64,000 bases of DNA from an uncultured Eubacterium sp. (lineage in GTDB: Bacteria > Bacillota > Clostridia > Lachnospirales > Lachnospiraceae): assembly GCA_948579355.1 (NCBI GenBank), contig CAPAOV010000014.1, positions 3,981 to 67,980 of the forward strand, in the 5' to 3' direction. The notes beneath the pieces are model-generated. The model searched no databases, was not told where the DNA came from, and worked only from the letters and a program-made list of their open reading frames with translations. The position numbers and the translations under genes were made by a program. Of this stretch, positions 41,802-50,864 are shown piece by piece; the stretch's first letter is position 1, and every line of letters begins with the position of its first letter.

Positions 41802-42317
41802 ATGAATAATCGAATTTTTTATCACAAAAGGACAGGTGAACCTGTACAAATTATCGTGCACGCTCAGACAAAACCTAATTTTCAGGAAGTAATCTGCTAT
41901 CAGGAATTAACGAAACCATTTGCCTGTTATGTCATGGAAAAGCGGCAGTTTTTTGCTGAATATGTAAAGGAATTTACAAAACTGCCGTTGACGGGAAAAG
42001 TTCCGATTGAAAAGAGAGAAGATTTACCGGACAAGCAGCCGCGCATTTCAAAAGGCAAGATTATGGAAGAAGAAACGGAGGAAGAAACACAAAATGTCGA
42101 TTCAAAAATGGCAAAGTTATTGGCGTTTTTGGATGCGGAGACATACCGGCAGAAAATGATATGTTTGGAAAACATGAAAGATGATTTGGATGAGCATATG
42201 ATAAATAATATTGCGGTCAGTCTCGATTTATCGATTGAGAATGGTATGGATGCCTACCAGACAATATTATCAGAGCTGAAAATCAGGGAAAAATATGAGA
42301 GCGACCGGGGAGAATAA
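41802..42317 (+). CDS. DUF1653-like protein with a charged C-terminal extension
   Basis: The ATG at 41802 is 11 bases from AGGAGGG; a GTG at 41793 is too close. The N-terminal 60 residues (MNNRIFYHKRTGEPVQII, FQEVICYQELTKPFACYVMEKRQFFAEYV) resemble the DUF1653 fold, where a VVYQ-L pattern is followed by a position for W/Y and a F-EK loop. The remaining ~110 residues are acidic and helical (MEEETEEETQNVD, LDAETYRQKMICLENMKDDLDEHMINNIAVSL). Function unknown. It directly precedes truA, with which it is probably co-transcribed. Confidence 0.65.
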   Translation: MNNRIFYHKRTGEPVQIIVHAQTKPNFQEVICYQELTKPFACYVMEKRQFFAEYVKEFTKLPLTGKVPIEKREDLPDKQPRISKGKIMEEETEEETQNVDSKMAKLLAFLDAETYRQKMICLENMKDDLDEHMINNIAVSLDLSIENGMDAYQTILSELKIREKYESDRGE

Positions 42318-42322
42318 GTGTG

Positions 42323-43060
42323 ATGAATTACCGTATGGTGATACAGTACGACGGTACCCGCTACCGCGGATGGCAGCGACAGGGCAATCGGGCCGATACC
42401 GTTCAGGGAAGAATTGAGCGCGCATTGTCAAAGCGCTGCGGACATGAAGTTGAAATAGACGGCGCCGGACGCACGGACGCCGGCGTACATGCGATGGCAC
42501 AGGTTGCCAACGTACATTTATCCGAGGTGCGAGACGTTGAGAGAATGCGGCAAGAGCTCAATGAATATTTGCCGAGAGATATACGGATACTGAAAATAGA
42601 AGAGGCGGGCGAACGGTTTCACAGCCGCCTGCATGCTACCGGTAAGATATATGAATATCATTTGCTCAAAAAAGATAATTACTGTGTATTTACAAGACAG
42701 TACTGCTGGCAGATGGAAGATACGCTGGATGTGGCACAAATGCGGGAAGCGGCGAAAATTCTCATTGGCCGGCACGACTTCCGGGGATTTTGTACAAAAG
42801 CGTCCAAGAAGAAATCTACCGTACGCAGGCTGGACGCAATTAATTTGATAGAATCGGAAACAGAAATTACCCTCCGCTTTGAGGGCAGCGGCTTCCTATA
42901 TAATATGGTGCGGATTCTCACCGGTACGTTAGTGGAAGTTGGTTTGCATAAACGAAGCGTGGAAAGCGTTGCGGAGGTATTGCAGAGCGGGGAGCGGGCG
43001 CGCGCGGGAGAGACGGCGCCGGCGCAGGGATTGTTTCTTGTGCGGGTAAAGTATGATTAA
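42323..43060 (+). CDS. truA: tRNA pseudouridine(38-40) synthase
   Basis: TruA makes pseudouridine at positions 38-40 in the anticodon arm of many tRNAs. ATG 42323 is used (a GTG lies just before at 42320). The 245-residue protein has the family start RMVIQYDGTRYRGWQRQGN, TVQGRIERAL, the catalytic motif GAGRTDAGVHA with D52, then GKIYEYHL, GRHDFRGFCTK and the GSGFLYNMVRILTGTLVEVG end. Length normal. Confidence 0.97.
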   Translation: MNYRMVIQYDGTRYRGWQRQGNRADTVQGRIERALSKRCGHEVEIDGAGRTDAGVHAMAQVANVHLSEVRDVERMRQELNEYLPRDIRILKIEEAGERFHSRLHATGKIYEYHLLKKDNYCVFTRQYCWQMEDTLDVAQMREAAKILIGRHDFRGFCTKASKKKSTVRRLDAINLIESETEITLRFEGSGFLYNMVRILTGTLVEVGLHKRSVESVAEVLQSGERARAGETAPAQGLFLVRVKYD

Positions 43061-43087
43061 TGTTTGCGTTGCAGAAATGAGGACAAG

Positions 43088-43330
43088 ATGAGACAGATGG
43101 AGTTTAAAATGGAGCGGGAAAATCTTGTGAAAGAGGGCGAGGAAGTGTCAGTGATTGAGGGCATTTTGCCAAGCGCTTATTATTATACGATTTCCCCTGC
43201 CGTAGCAATGTCGGCAAATTATTCGTACCGCGACCGTTTAAAAACAAATCGGGGCATCGTAAAAGAAATAAAACATAACGATAAGGGGTATTATGTCGTT
43301 GTGGAGTTTGATGAAGAGCAGAGTGAATAG
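43088..43330 (+). CDS. Small conserved protein of unknown function
   Basis: The ATG at 43088 follows GAGG; the longer frame from TTG 43064 has no site. The 80-residue product (MRQMEFKMERENLVKEGEEV..., ILPSAYYYTISPAVAMSANYSYRDRL, IKHNDKGYYVVVEFDEEQSE) has no signal or membrane segment. I do not recognise a named family. It sits between truA and the M18 peptidase in the same direction, and the coding-like composition and ribosome site support it. Confidence 0.7.
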   Translation: MRQMEFKMERENLVKEGEEVSVIEGILPSAYYYTISPAVAMSANYSYRDRLKTNRGIVKEIKHNDKGYYVVVEFDEEQSE

Positions 43331-43357
43331 AAATGAGAAATGGAGGCAGTGCAGGAG

Positions 43358-44743
43358 ATGGAGCGCAACAATGTATGGAAAGAATACACGAAGAAAGAAA
43401 TTAAGGAATTGGAAAAATTGAATAAGCAGTACCGCGAATTTCTGGATGCCGGAAAGACGGAACGCGAATGCGTGACAGAGGCAGTTAAGATGGCAAAGAA
43501 AGCGGGATACAGAGATTTGCAGGAAGTGATTGCTGCGGATGAAGAGCTGCGGCCGGGGGATAAGATTTATGCGGTAAATATGAAAAAATCCATCGCTCTT
43601 TTTCAAATCGGGCGGCAGCCAATGGAAAAAGGAATGGCTATTTTAGGGGCGCATATTGATTCGCCGCGCATGGACATAAAACAGAATCCTCTTTATGAGG
43701 ACACGGAACTGGCTTATCTGGATACTCATTATTATGGAGGAATAAAAAAATATCAGTGGGTGACGCTTCCGCTGGCGATACATGGTGTTATTGTAAAAAA
43801 AGATGGGGAAGTCGTTTCTGTATGTATCGGAGAGGAAGAGAAAGACCCGGTTTTTTGTGTAACCGATTTGCTAATTCATCTGGCGGGTGAACGCATGGAG
43901 CGCAAGGCGAATAAAGTCATAGAGGGAGAAGCGCTGGATATTTTATTTGCCAGCCAGCCGCTCAAAGGAGAGGAAAAGGATGCCGTTGCCAAAAATGTAC
44001 TTGCCATATTAAAGGAAAAGTACGATGTGGAAGAGGAGGATTTTCTCTCCGCAGAACTGGAAGTTGTTCCGGCAGGCAAAGCGAGGGAATCAGGTATTGA
44101 TTTGAGTATGATTATGGCATATGGACAGGATGACAGGGTGTGCGCCTTTACATCACTGCTTGCCATGCTGGAAGTAGAAGACACCGAGTATACAACCTGT
44201 TGCCTCTTGGTTGATAAAGAAGAGATTGGCAGCGTGGGCGCTACCGGTATGCGCTCCCACGTATTTGAAAATACGGTGGCCGAGGTGATGGATAGGATGG
44301 GGCAGTATGATGAGCTGGCGCTGCGCCGCTGTCTGGCCAACTCGAAAATGCTGTCTTCGGATGTCAGCGCCGCCTTTGACCCGACGTATGCGTCTGCCTA
44401 TGAAAAGAAAAATGCCGCGTATTTCGGAAGGGGCATGGTGTTTAATAAATTTACCGGTTCGCGGGGAAAATCAGGAAGTAATGATGCAAATGCCGAATTT
44501 ATGGCACAAATACGTGGTATTTTAAAAGATGCCAAGGTGGCGTACCAAACGGCGGAACTTGGTAAGGTAGACATCGGAGGCGGTGGAACGATTGCCTACA
44601 TTATGGCGTTATATGGGATGGATGTCATTGACTGCGGAGTGGCCGTGCTCAATATGCACGCACCGTGGGAATTGACGAGTAAAGCAGATGTATATGAGAC
44701 AAAAAAAGGATATGTGCAGTTTTTAAAGAAGATAATGGCTTAG
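43358..44743 (+). CDS. M18-family aminopeptidase
   Basis: A cytosolic zinc aminopeptidase of 461 residues (start ATG 43358, with GGAGG ten bases before; 43340 is an alternative). Motifs of the DNPEP/M18 family: GAHIDSPRMDIKQNPLYED (first His ligand), YYGGIKKYQWVTLPLAIHG, VCDLLIHL-like VTDLLIHLAG, CLLVDKEEIGSVGATGM (Glu pair and zinc-bridging residues), the SSDVSAAFDPTYA loop and CGVAVLNMHAPWELTSKADVYE (last His). It releases N-terminal acidic or neutral residues from peptides. It may share an operon with truA and the small gene. Confidence 0.95.
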   Translation: MERNNVWKEYTKKEIKELEKLNKQYREFLDAGKTERECVTEAVKMAKKAGYRDLQEVIAADEELRPGDKIYAVNMKKSIALFQIGRQPMEKGMAILGAHIDSPRMDIKQNPLYEDTELAYLDTHYYGGIKKYQWVTLPLAIHGVIVKKDGEVVSVCIGEEEKDPVFCVTDLLIHLAGERMERKANKVIEGEALDILFASQPLKGEEKDAVAKNVLAILKEKYDVEEEDFLSAELEVVPAGKARESGIDLSMIMAYGQDDRVCAFTSLLAMLEVEDTEYTTCCLLVDKEEIGSVGATGMRSHVFENTVAEVMDRMGQYDELALRRCLANSKMLSSDVSAAFDPTYASAYEKKNAAYFGRGMVFNKFTGSRGKSGSNDANAEFMAQIRGILKDAKVAYQTAELGKVDIGGGGTIAYIMALYGMDVIDCGVAVLNMHAPWELTSKADVYETKKGYVQFLKKIMA

Positions 44744-44757
44744 AATAGGACAGAGAG

Positions 44758-46356
44758 ATGAACGAACGAATGTACCGGATAACGATAATAGGAGCGCTGG
44801 CTGTCTGCGCGCTCGGGGCAGCGGCGCTTTGGCCCCAAAAGAGCCTCGCGGCGGCTCGGGATGCAAATTCAGTTTCCGTGTTGGAAAAGAGAATGCTGGC
44901 GTCGTCGACAAAATCAATTGAATACCGTAAAGGCAAAGTGAAGTCGACGTCTTATCGTGTATGGAGAAAGGCTGAAAAAATACCGCTTACGAAATCGAAA
45001 TTGGCGATAAAGAAAAAAGGGTGGTACTCGCTTCTTGTAACGACAAATAAGGGGAAGCGAAAAATAAACCACGTATATTTTAAAAAGAAGACTTATGTCA
45101 TTCCTGCCAATACTGCTATCAAGCAAAAATCCGGATACTATTTTGTCGTTCCCAAAAAGAATAAAGCGCAGGCTGCTGAAGTACAAAATGCTTCCCTGCA
45201 AAAAGGGGGCAACGTATCCGTCTGGCTGCGCGGCGATTCCGCCTGCCGCAGTTGGAAACTGGTGAGCGCTGGAGGAAAGAAATTCCGCCTGCAGAATGTC
45301 AACAGCGGCATGTATCTGGCAGAGAAAGAAAGCGGCGTCAAAAAGGGAAATGCGGTGCAGACGACGTATGCGGCAAAGAATAAAGCGCAGATGTTCGAAG
45401 CCTATAGTGCAGGCTCCGGATACATTTATCTTCGCTGCTGTGCGAGCAAACAATATCTCCATGCGGCGGGGAACAATTTGGAATTTAGCGGACGCAGGGC
45501 GGCGAAAGCATGGAAGTTTAAGATGGAAGCATCCGCTTGTCCGAAGAGCCTTGTTACGATATCCGGAGGAAGTTATCCATCGGCGCTTCAGGAGGGAGCG
45601 TCATTTATCCTCACAGGCATCGTGAGTTCCCGCTATACGATGAAAACATTCACGGTTCAGATTGTCAATAGCGCAGGCAAAGCCGTATTGGCAAAGTCTG
45701 TGAATCCCAATCGCTGTTTTTACGATATTAAAAATATTGATGCGGCCATAACGTTCGGCAAACTGGCGGCGGGAAAATATTTTTACCGCATTGCGGTCAG
45801 GGATTCGGCGGGAAAAGAAGCCGTATGGGTCAACCGCCCTTTTACAGTGGCAGAACATATGACAACGATAAATCCGATAGGAACGGCATCAAACCGCATG
45901 TTATCTTATAATACCAATCTGATTGCGGCAGTAGGACATCAGTCGGCAGGCAATTCACTGGAGAAGAAAGCGTGTGCGTCCTATGCGTTAGCGTATTGCA
46001 ATGCAATCCTTTATAATAGTGCGCCGGCGCCGCAGACTTACTGGATGGGAAGCAGTGATGTGACCTGCGTCTGGAGCAAAGGAGGCTATCGGTGTTCGGC
46101 TTCCGGTTACGGCTCCGAGTCAGCCGTGTTACAGGAGGCGTACAAGCAGATTCTCGCAGGGAACCCGTGCATTCTCCATGTGACGGGGAACACCGAACAG
46201 CACTGGCTGTGCATTATCGGCTACAAAAATGTCACCTCTCTTTCCCAGCTCACGGCAGCTAATCTGATTGCGATAGACCCGTGGGACGGAGCGGTGATAA
46301 CGGTTTCTTCCAAATATAAAGTAAAATCTACATATCGTTTAGGAGTGAAAAACTAG
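44758..46356 (+). CDS. Secreted protein with lectin-like and C39-type peptidase regions
   Basis: The 532-residue product has a signal peptide (TIIGALAVCALGAAALWPQKSLA), then a lysine-rich linker and a RICIN-type beta-trefoil-like region (FRLQNVNSGMYLAEKESGV, MFEAYSAGSGYIYLRCCASKQYLHAAGNNL). A beta domain follows (KTFTVQIVNSAGKAV). The C-terminal ~150 residues resemble a C39-like peptidase: C406 in KKACASYALAYC, H482 in TEQHWLCIIGYK and D507 in AIDPWDG, the Cys-His-Asp order of the fold. It may be a surface enzyme acting on peptides or cell wall; the assignment is from motifs. Stands alone, with a terminator after it. Confidence 0.78.
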   Translation: MNERMYRITIIGALAVCALGAAALWPQKSLAAARDANSVSVLEKRMLASSTKSIEYRKGKVKSTSYRVWRKAEKIPLTKSKLAIKKKGWYSLLVTTNKGKRKINHVYFKKKTYVIPANTAIKQKSGYYFVVPKKNKAQAAEVQNASLQKGGNVSVWLRGDSACRSWKLVSAGGKKFRLQNVNSGMYLAEKESGVKKGNAVQTTYAAKNKAQMFEAYSAGSGYIYLRCCASKQYLHAAGNNLEFSGRRAAKAWKFKMEASACPKSLVTISGGSYPSALQEGASFILTGIVSSRYTMKTFTVQIVNSAGKAVLAKSVNPNRCFYDIKNIDAAITFGKLAAGKYFYRIAVRDSAGKEAVWVNRPFTVAEHMTTINPIGTASNRMLSYNTNLIAAVGHQSAGNSLEKKACASYALAYCNAILYNSAPAPQTYWMGSSDVTCVWSKGGYRCSASGYGSESAVLQEAYKQILAGNPCILHVTGNTEQHWLCIIGYKNVTSLSQLTAANLIAIDPWDGAVITVSSKYKVKSTYRLGVKN

Positions 46357-46367
46357 TTTGTGGTTTA

Positions 46368-46420
46368 TGAAAAGGAATGGAGTGTCTCTATTGTTGTAGA
46401 CAATCGATTCCTTTTTTTCT
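46368..46420 (+). terminator. Terminator after the C39-like protein
   Basis: AAAAGGAAT and ATTCCTTTTTTT flank an inner GTCT/AGAC pair, ending in a long T run. Confidence 0.7.
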
Positions 46421-46461
46421 ATAATTAAATTAGAATTTGAGAAAGACGGAAAAGAAATATA

Positions 46462-46490
46462 TTGACAAAGCGTAGCTTATAGTATAGTAT
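46462..46490 (+). promoter_or_regulatory. recA promoter
   Basis: TTGACA (46462-46467), 17-base spacer, TAGTAT (46485-46490); TATAAT at 46488-46493 is an alternative with a longer spacer. Confidence 0.75.
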
Positions 46491-46498
46491 AATATACA

Positions 46499-46510
46499 GA
46501 ACATCCGTTC
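46499..46510 (+). promoter_or_regulatory. LexA (SOS) box at recA
   Basis: GAACATCCGTTC fits the Gram-positive LexA consensus CGAAC-N4-GTTCG, nine bases after the -10. A LexA repressor bound here would block recA until DNA damage. Confidence 0.85.
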
Positions 46511-46598
46511 GGTGCTACGGGCGCATGGACGCCGCAGTATTTTTCCGAACATACATAAAAGACAGGGACAAAAGTTCCCTGTATAAACGGAGGTAAAC

Positions 46599-47663
46599 AT
46601 GGAAAAGGATTCAAATAAAATAAAAGCGCTGGAAGCGGCGATTGCACAAATTGAAAAAAACTATGGACAGGGTTCCATTATGAAATTAGGAGATACCCGC
46701 CACATGCAGGTTGAGGCTGTGCCGACCGGTTCACTCAGTCTGGATTTGGCATTGGGTGTAGGGGGCATTCCCAAAGGCCGTATTATCGAGATATATGGTC
46801 CGGAGTCCAGTGGTAAGACGACAGTTGCCCTGCATATGGTGGCCGAGGTACAGAAACAGGGCGGTATCGCCGGCTTTATTGACGCCGAGCATGCGCTCGA
46901 CCCCGTTTATGCCAAGAACATCGGTGTAAATATCGACGAGTTATACATATCCCAGCCGGACAGCGGAGAGCAGGCGATGGAGATTACGGAGACGATGGTG
47001 CGTTCCGGAGCAGTTGATATCGTCATTGTGGACTCTGTGGCGGCGTTAGTGCCAAAGGCAGAGATTGACGGCGATATGGGAGACTCCCATGTCGGACTGC
47101 AGGCGCGTCTGATGAGTCAGGCGCTCCGCAAATTGACAAGTGTAATTAACAAATCCAATTGTACGGTTATTTTCATTAACCAGTTACGCGAGAAAATCGG
47201 CGTTATGTTTGGAAATCCGGAGACTACTACGGGCGGCCGGGCGCTGAAGTTCTATGCTTCCGTCCGCATGGATGTGAGAAGAATCGAGACATTGTCGCAG
47301 GCAGGAGAAAAGATTGGTAACCGTGTTCGCGTCAAAGTAGTGAAGAACAAAGTTGCCCCGCCTTTTCAGGAGGCAGAGTTTGATATTATGTTTGGCAAGG
47401 GCATTTCACGCGAGGGCGATTTGCTGGATTTGGCGGCAAAGAACGATATCATTCTTAAGAGCGGCGCATGGTATTCCTATCAGGGAGAGCGGATTGGACA
47501 GGGACGGGAGAACGCCAAGAAATATTTGATTGACCATCCGGACATATTCGCGCAGGTAGACGCCGCAGTGCGCTCCCAGTGTATGCCTCAGGCAGAGGAC
47601 GGGCAGACGGAAGAGGCAGTAGAGGAAAAAGGCGCGGCTGCTAAATCAAAAAAGGATAAGTAA
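46599..47663 (+). CDS. recA: Recombinase RecA
   Basis: RecA forms filaments on single-stranded DNA, catalyses strand exchange and triggers LexA self-cleavage. The ATG at 46599 follows GGAGG. The 354-residue protein has Walker A GPESSGKT (67-74), AGFIDAEHALDP, the L1/L2 loops (DSHVGLQARLMSQAL; NQLREKIGVMFGNPETTTGGRALKF), and a usual acidic/alanine-lysine C-terminus (EAVEEKGAAAKSKKDK). Co-transcribed with recX, five bases downstream, under the LexA-controlled promoter. The length and motifs are typical. Confidence 0.99.
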   Translation: MEKDSNKIKALEAAIAQIEKNYGQGSIMKLGDTRHMQVEAVPTGSLSLDLALGVGGIPKGRIIEIYGPESSGKTTVALHMVAEVQKQGGIAGFIDAEHALDPVYAKNIGVNIDELYISQPDSGEQAMEITETMVRSGAVDIVIVDSVAALVPKAEIDGDMGDSHVGLQARLMSQALRKLTSVINKSNCTVIFINQLREKIGVMFGNPETTTGGRALKFYASVRMDVRRIETLSQAGEKIGNRVRVKVVKNKVAPPFQEAEFDIMFGKGISREGDLLDLAAKNDIILKSGAWYSYQGERIGQGRENAKKYLIDHPDIFAQVDAAVRSQCMPQAEDGQTEEAVEEKGAAAKSKKDK

Positions 47664-47668
47664 TCCAT

Positions 47669-48196
47669 ATGTCAGAGAGAGAACAGGAACGAATGCTGCA
47701 GGAGATTCCCCTGCCGGAGCAGAAAGAATGTAAAAAAGCGGCAGAGCGGGCCATGAAGTTGCTGCTGCAGCAAGACCGCACCCGAAAGGAATTGCAGGAC
47801 AGGCTGTACAGAGCCGGTTTTTCGGAGCGGGCGTCGGAATATGCGCTGGCCTATGTAGCGGGGTTCGGATATATTGATGACTTCCGCTATGCCTCCCGAT
47901 ACATTTCTTTCCAAAAAGATAAACGGAGCTGCAAAGAGCTTCGTTACAAACTTTTGGACAAGGGTGTTGATTCGGAAGTGATTGCCGCTGCTTTTGAGCA
48001 GTACGGGCCGGAGGATGAGTACGGGGCGATTCGCAGACTTTTGCAAAAGCGCTTAAAAGGGACAAAACTGATAGAGACAGACATTGAGGCGAAAAATAAA
48101 ATCATAGCCTTTTTTGCCAGAAAAGGCTATGCTCTGTCCTCTGTAAAACGGGTTATGAAAGAGTGGGAAGAGACGGAAAGCAACGGAAGCTTATAA
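47669..48196 (+). CDS. recX: Regulatory protein RecX
   Basis: RecX binds and destabilises RecA filaments. The 175-residue protein contains three helical repeats with the pattern ALKLLxxxDRTRKELQDRLYRAGFSERASEYALAYVxGFGYIDDFRYA, CKELRYKLLDKGVDSEVI and KNKIIAFFARKGYALSSVKRVMKE, the last being truncated. The ATG lies five bases after the recA stop, with AAGGATAAG before it. Position directly after recA is the normal one. Confidence 0.95.
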   Translation: MSEREQERMLQEIPLPEQKECKKAAERAMKLLLQQDRTRKELQDRLYRAGFSERASEYALAYVAGFGYIDDFRYASRYISFQKDKRSCKELRYKLLDKGVDSEVIAAAFEQYGPEDEYGAIRRLLQKRLKGTKLIETDIEAKNKIIAFFARKGYALSSVKRVMKEWEETESNGSL

Positions 48197-48223
48197 AGGG
48201 AAATAACAGTTATAAGTTTTTGG

Positions 48224-48252
48224 TTGCTTTTTGATTTGTCATTGTGTATAAT
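48224..48252 (+). promoter_or_regulatory. glmM promoter
   Basis: TTGCTT (48224-48229), 17-base spacer, TATAAT (48247-48252), about 76 bases before the glmM start. Confidence 0.65.
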
Positions 48253-48328
48253 GTAGTACATATGGAGTTTTGGGAGAAGTGCGCCCAAATTTAGTTTTTT
48301 TGCCATGAATGGCGGATTGGAGTTTGAC

Positions 48329-49675
48329 ATGAAATACTTTGGAACGGATGGTTTTCGCGGTGAAGCAAATGTTACCCTGACTGTGGAACATGCATACAAA
48401 GTGGGACGTTTCTTAGGACACTATTTTCAGAATGATGACCATGCGGTTCGTGTTGTAATAGGAAAGGATACACGATTGTCCGGTTATATGTTTGAGACGG
48501 CATTAGCCTCAGGATTGACTGCGAGCGGAGCGAGCGTGTACGAGCTGCATGTTACGACGACGCCCAGTGTTTCCTATTTGGTACGAAAAGAAAACTTTGA
48601 TTGCGGAATAATGATTTCTGCCAGCCACAACCCTTACTATGATAACGGTATTAAAGTAATCAATGGTGAGGGACATAAGTTAGAGCCGGAAGTAGAAGAA
48701 CAGATTGAAAAATATATAGATGGAGAGATACCGGAATTACCGCTTGCAAAGCGTGAGAATATCGGCCGCTGCTTTGACTATACAAAGGGCCGCGACGAGT
48801 ATATTCAATATTTAAAGAGTCTGGTAAAGAAGCCGTTTGACGGAAAGACTGTCGCTCTGGATTTATCGAACGGCTCTGCTTCCATGATTGCCAAAGATAT
48901 TTTTGAGGAACTGGGGGCGCAGGTGATTGCCCGTCATGCCGAGCCGAATGGCATTAATATAAACCGTGAGTGTGGCTCGACGCATATTGAAGCGTTGCAG
49001 GCGCTGGTTTACGATACCGGAGCTGATATCGGTTTCGCCTATGATGGAGATGCCGACCGATGTCTGGCAGTGGACGACGATGGCAAGGTCATAGATGGAG
49101 ACCATATTCTATTTCTGTGCGGGAAATATTTAAAGGAACAAGGAAAGCTGAAAGACGATACGGTTGTGACTACGGTAATGTCTAATATGGGACTTTACAA
49201 GGCTTTTGACAAGTTGGGAATACGTTACGAGCAGACAGCGGTAGGCGATAAGTATGTCTGTGAAAATATGATGGCAAATGATTATAAGATAGGCGGCGAG
49301 CAGTCCGGTCACATTATTTTTAAGGAACATGCCGTGACGGGGGACGGCATCCTCACTTCGCTGATGGTTATGGAGGCGTGGATGCATTATGATAAGCCTC
49401 TCTCGGTGCTGACGAAAGAACTTATCATATATCCGCAATTGCTTGTCAATGTAAAAGTAAAAGATAAAGTGGCGGCCAGAGATGACGCGGACGTACAGAA
49501 AGCGGCACGGGAAGTGACGGAAAACCTCGGTGAAAAAGGACGGCTGCTTCTTCGTGAAAGCGGCACGGAGCCGTTGATACGCGTCATGGTAGAGGCGGAG
49601 ACAGATGAGATGTGTCGGGAGAACGTGGATTATATCGTTCAAGTGTTGAAGAAAAAAGGACACATAGTGGAATAA
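48329..49675 (+). CDS. glmM: Phosphoglucosamine mutase
   Basis: GlmM converts glucosamine-6-phosphate to glucosamine-1-phosphate for UDP-GlcNAc and peptidoglycan. The start ATG 48329 follows GGAG; 448 residues. Motifs: KYFGTDGFRGEAN, the phospho-serine loop MISASHNPYYDNGIKV with S99, the metal loop FAYDGDADRCLAVD, the GGEQSGHIIF sugar-binding block and the C-terminal RESGTEPLIRVMVEAE phosphate-binding loop. It is followed 21 bases later by a GH8 gene. Confidence 0.96.
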   Translation: MKYFGTDGFRGEANVTLTVEHAYKVGRFLGHYFQNDDHAVRVVIGKDTRLSGYMFETALASGLTASGASVYELHVTTTPSVSYLVRKENFDCGIMISASHNPYYDNGIKVINGEGHKLEPEVEEQIEKYIDGEIPELPLAKRENIGRCFDYTKGRDEYIQYLKSLVKKPFDGKTVALDLSNGSASMIAKDIFEELGAQVIARHAEPNGININRECGSTHIEALQALVYDTGADIGFAYDGDADRCLAVDDDGKVIDGDHILFLCGKYLKEQGKLKDDTVVTTVMSNMGLYKAFDKLGIRYEQTAVGDKYVCENMMANDYKIGGEQSGHIIFKEHAVTGDGILTSLMVMEAWMHYDKPLSVLTKELIIYPQLLVNVKVKDKVAARDDADVQKAAREVTENLGEKGRLLLRESGTEPLIRVMVEAETDEMCRENVDYIVQVLKKKGHIVE

Positions 49676-49696
49676 AAGACAAAAGGAGAATTCGAG

Positions 49697-50836
49697 ATGA
49701 AAGGTGCATTTTACACAGGAAAATACCGTAATGTATTTGCTGAACTGGGACATTCACAGGATGAAATTGACAAAAAGATAAAAGAAGCTTTTCATACCGT
49801 TTTTTACGGGCCAGAGGGTGAAAAATTTTATTTTGAATCCGGTGACGACATGGGGTATTTTGAGGATACCGGAAACTTTGACGCGAGGACAGAGGGAATG
49901 TCCTATGCGATGATGATGTGCGTGCAGATGGATATGAAAAATGAGTTTGACCGTGTATGGAAATGGGCGAGAACTTATATGTATATGGAGGATGGTTACA
50001 ACAAAGGATATTTTGCCTGGTCGTGCAAGACAGACGGCACGAAAAATGACCACGGTCCGGCGCCTGACGGAGAAGAATTTTTCGCCATGTCACTGTTTTT
50101 TGCTTCCCACCGCTGGGGAGACGGAGAGGGCATTTTCAATTATTCGCAGGAGGCAAAAAATATTTTGAGCGCCTGCGTTCATAATGGGGAAAAAGAGCCG
50201 GGCGACCCGATTATGGAGCCGGAGAACTATCTTATCCGTTTTATTCCAAGCCGCAAGTTCAGCGACCCGTCGTATCATTGCGCTCACTTCTATGAATTGT
50301 TCTCGTTGTGGGCAAATGAAGAAGACCGCCCGTTTTGGAAAAAGGCGGCAAAGGCAAGCCGTGAATATTTAAAACTTGCCTGCCATCCGGAGACGGGACT
50401 AGCTGCTGAATATGCTTATTATGATGGCTCTCCTTATGATAAGGAGCATGATATTTTTGGCCGCCACGACTGGTTTTACAGCGACTCATATCGAGTAATT
50501 GCCAATCTTGGCTTAGATTATGAATGGTTTGCCGCAGATGAGTGGAATGTAGAGAATAGTAATAAAATTCAGAAGTTTTTCTGCGAGACACATAAGGATG
50601 AAGAGTTTAAGATTTATGAGATTGACGGTACGGTTATCGACCAGCCGGCGCTTCATCCGGTAGCGATTATTGCAACGAATGCGCAGGGGGCGCTGGCGGC
50701 TGACGGGCCGTACGCGGCAGAATGTGTGGAGCGTTTCTGGAATACGCCGCTTCGCACGGGAGAGCGGAGATACTACGATAATTGCCTGTATTTGTTTGCA
50801 CTTCTGGCATTGAGCGGGAACTATCGAATTTATTAA
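49697..50836 (+). CDS. GH8 reducing-end xylose-releasing exo-oligoxylanase (Rex-like)
   Basis: Cytosolic glycoside hydrolase of family 8 with no signal peptide; 379 residues match the ~380-390 of Rex8A from Bacillus halodurans. The general acid is E66 in FDARTEGMSYAMMM, and D263 in WFYSDSYRV is the base; B. halodurans Rex uses E70 and D263. The (alpha/alpha)6 barrel blocks KGYFAWSC, PAPDGEEFFAMSLFFASHRWGDG and ALSGNYRIY are present. The enzyme trims xylo-oligosaccharides that have been imported. Its position between glmM and tig is unusual, and no xylan transporter lies next to it. Confidence 0.92.
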   Translation: MKGAFYTGKYRNVFAELGHSQDEIDKKIKEAFHTVFYGPEGEKFYFESGDDMGYFEDTGNFDARTEGMSYAMMMCVQMDMKNEFDRVWKWARTYMYMEDGYNKGYFAWSCKTDGTKNDHGPAPDGEEFFAMSLFFASHRWGDGEGIFNYSQEAKNILSACVHNGEKEPGDPIMEPENYLIRFIPSRKFSDPSYHCAHFYELFSLWANEEDRPFWKKAAKASREYLKLACHPETGLAAEYAYYDGSPYDKEHDIFGRHDWFYSDSYRVIANLGLDYEWFAADEWNVENSNKIQKFFCETHKDEEFKIYEIDGTVIDQPALHPVAIIATNAQGALAADGPYAAECVERFWNTPLRTGERRYYDNCLYLFALLALSGNYRIY

Positions 50837-50864
50837 ATATAATTTATAATCGGAGGAAAGTAAA

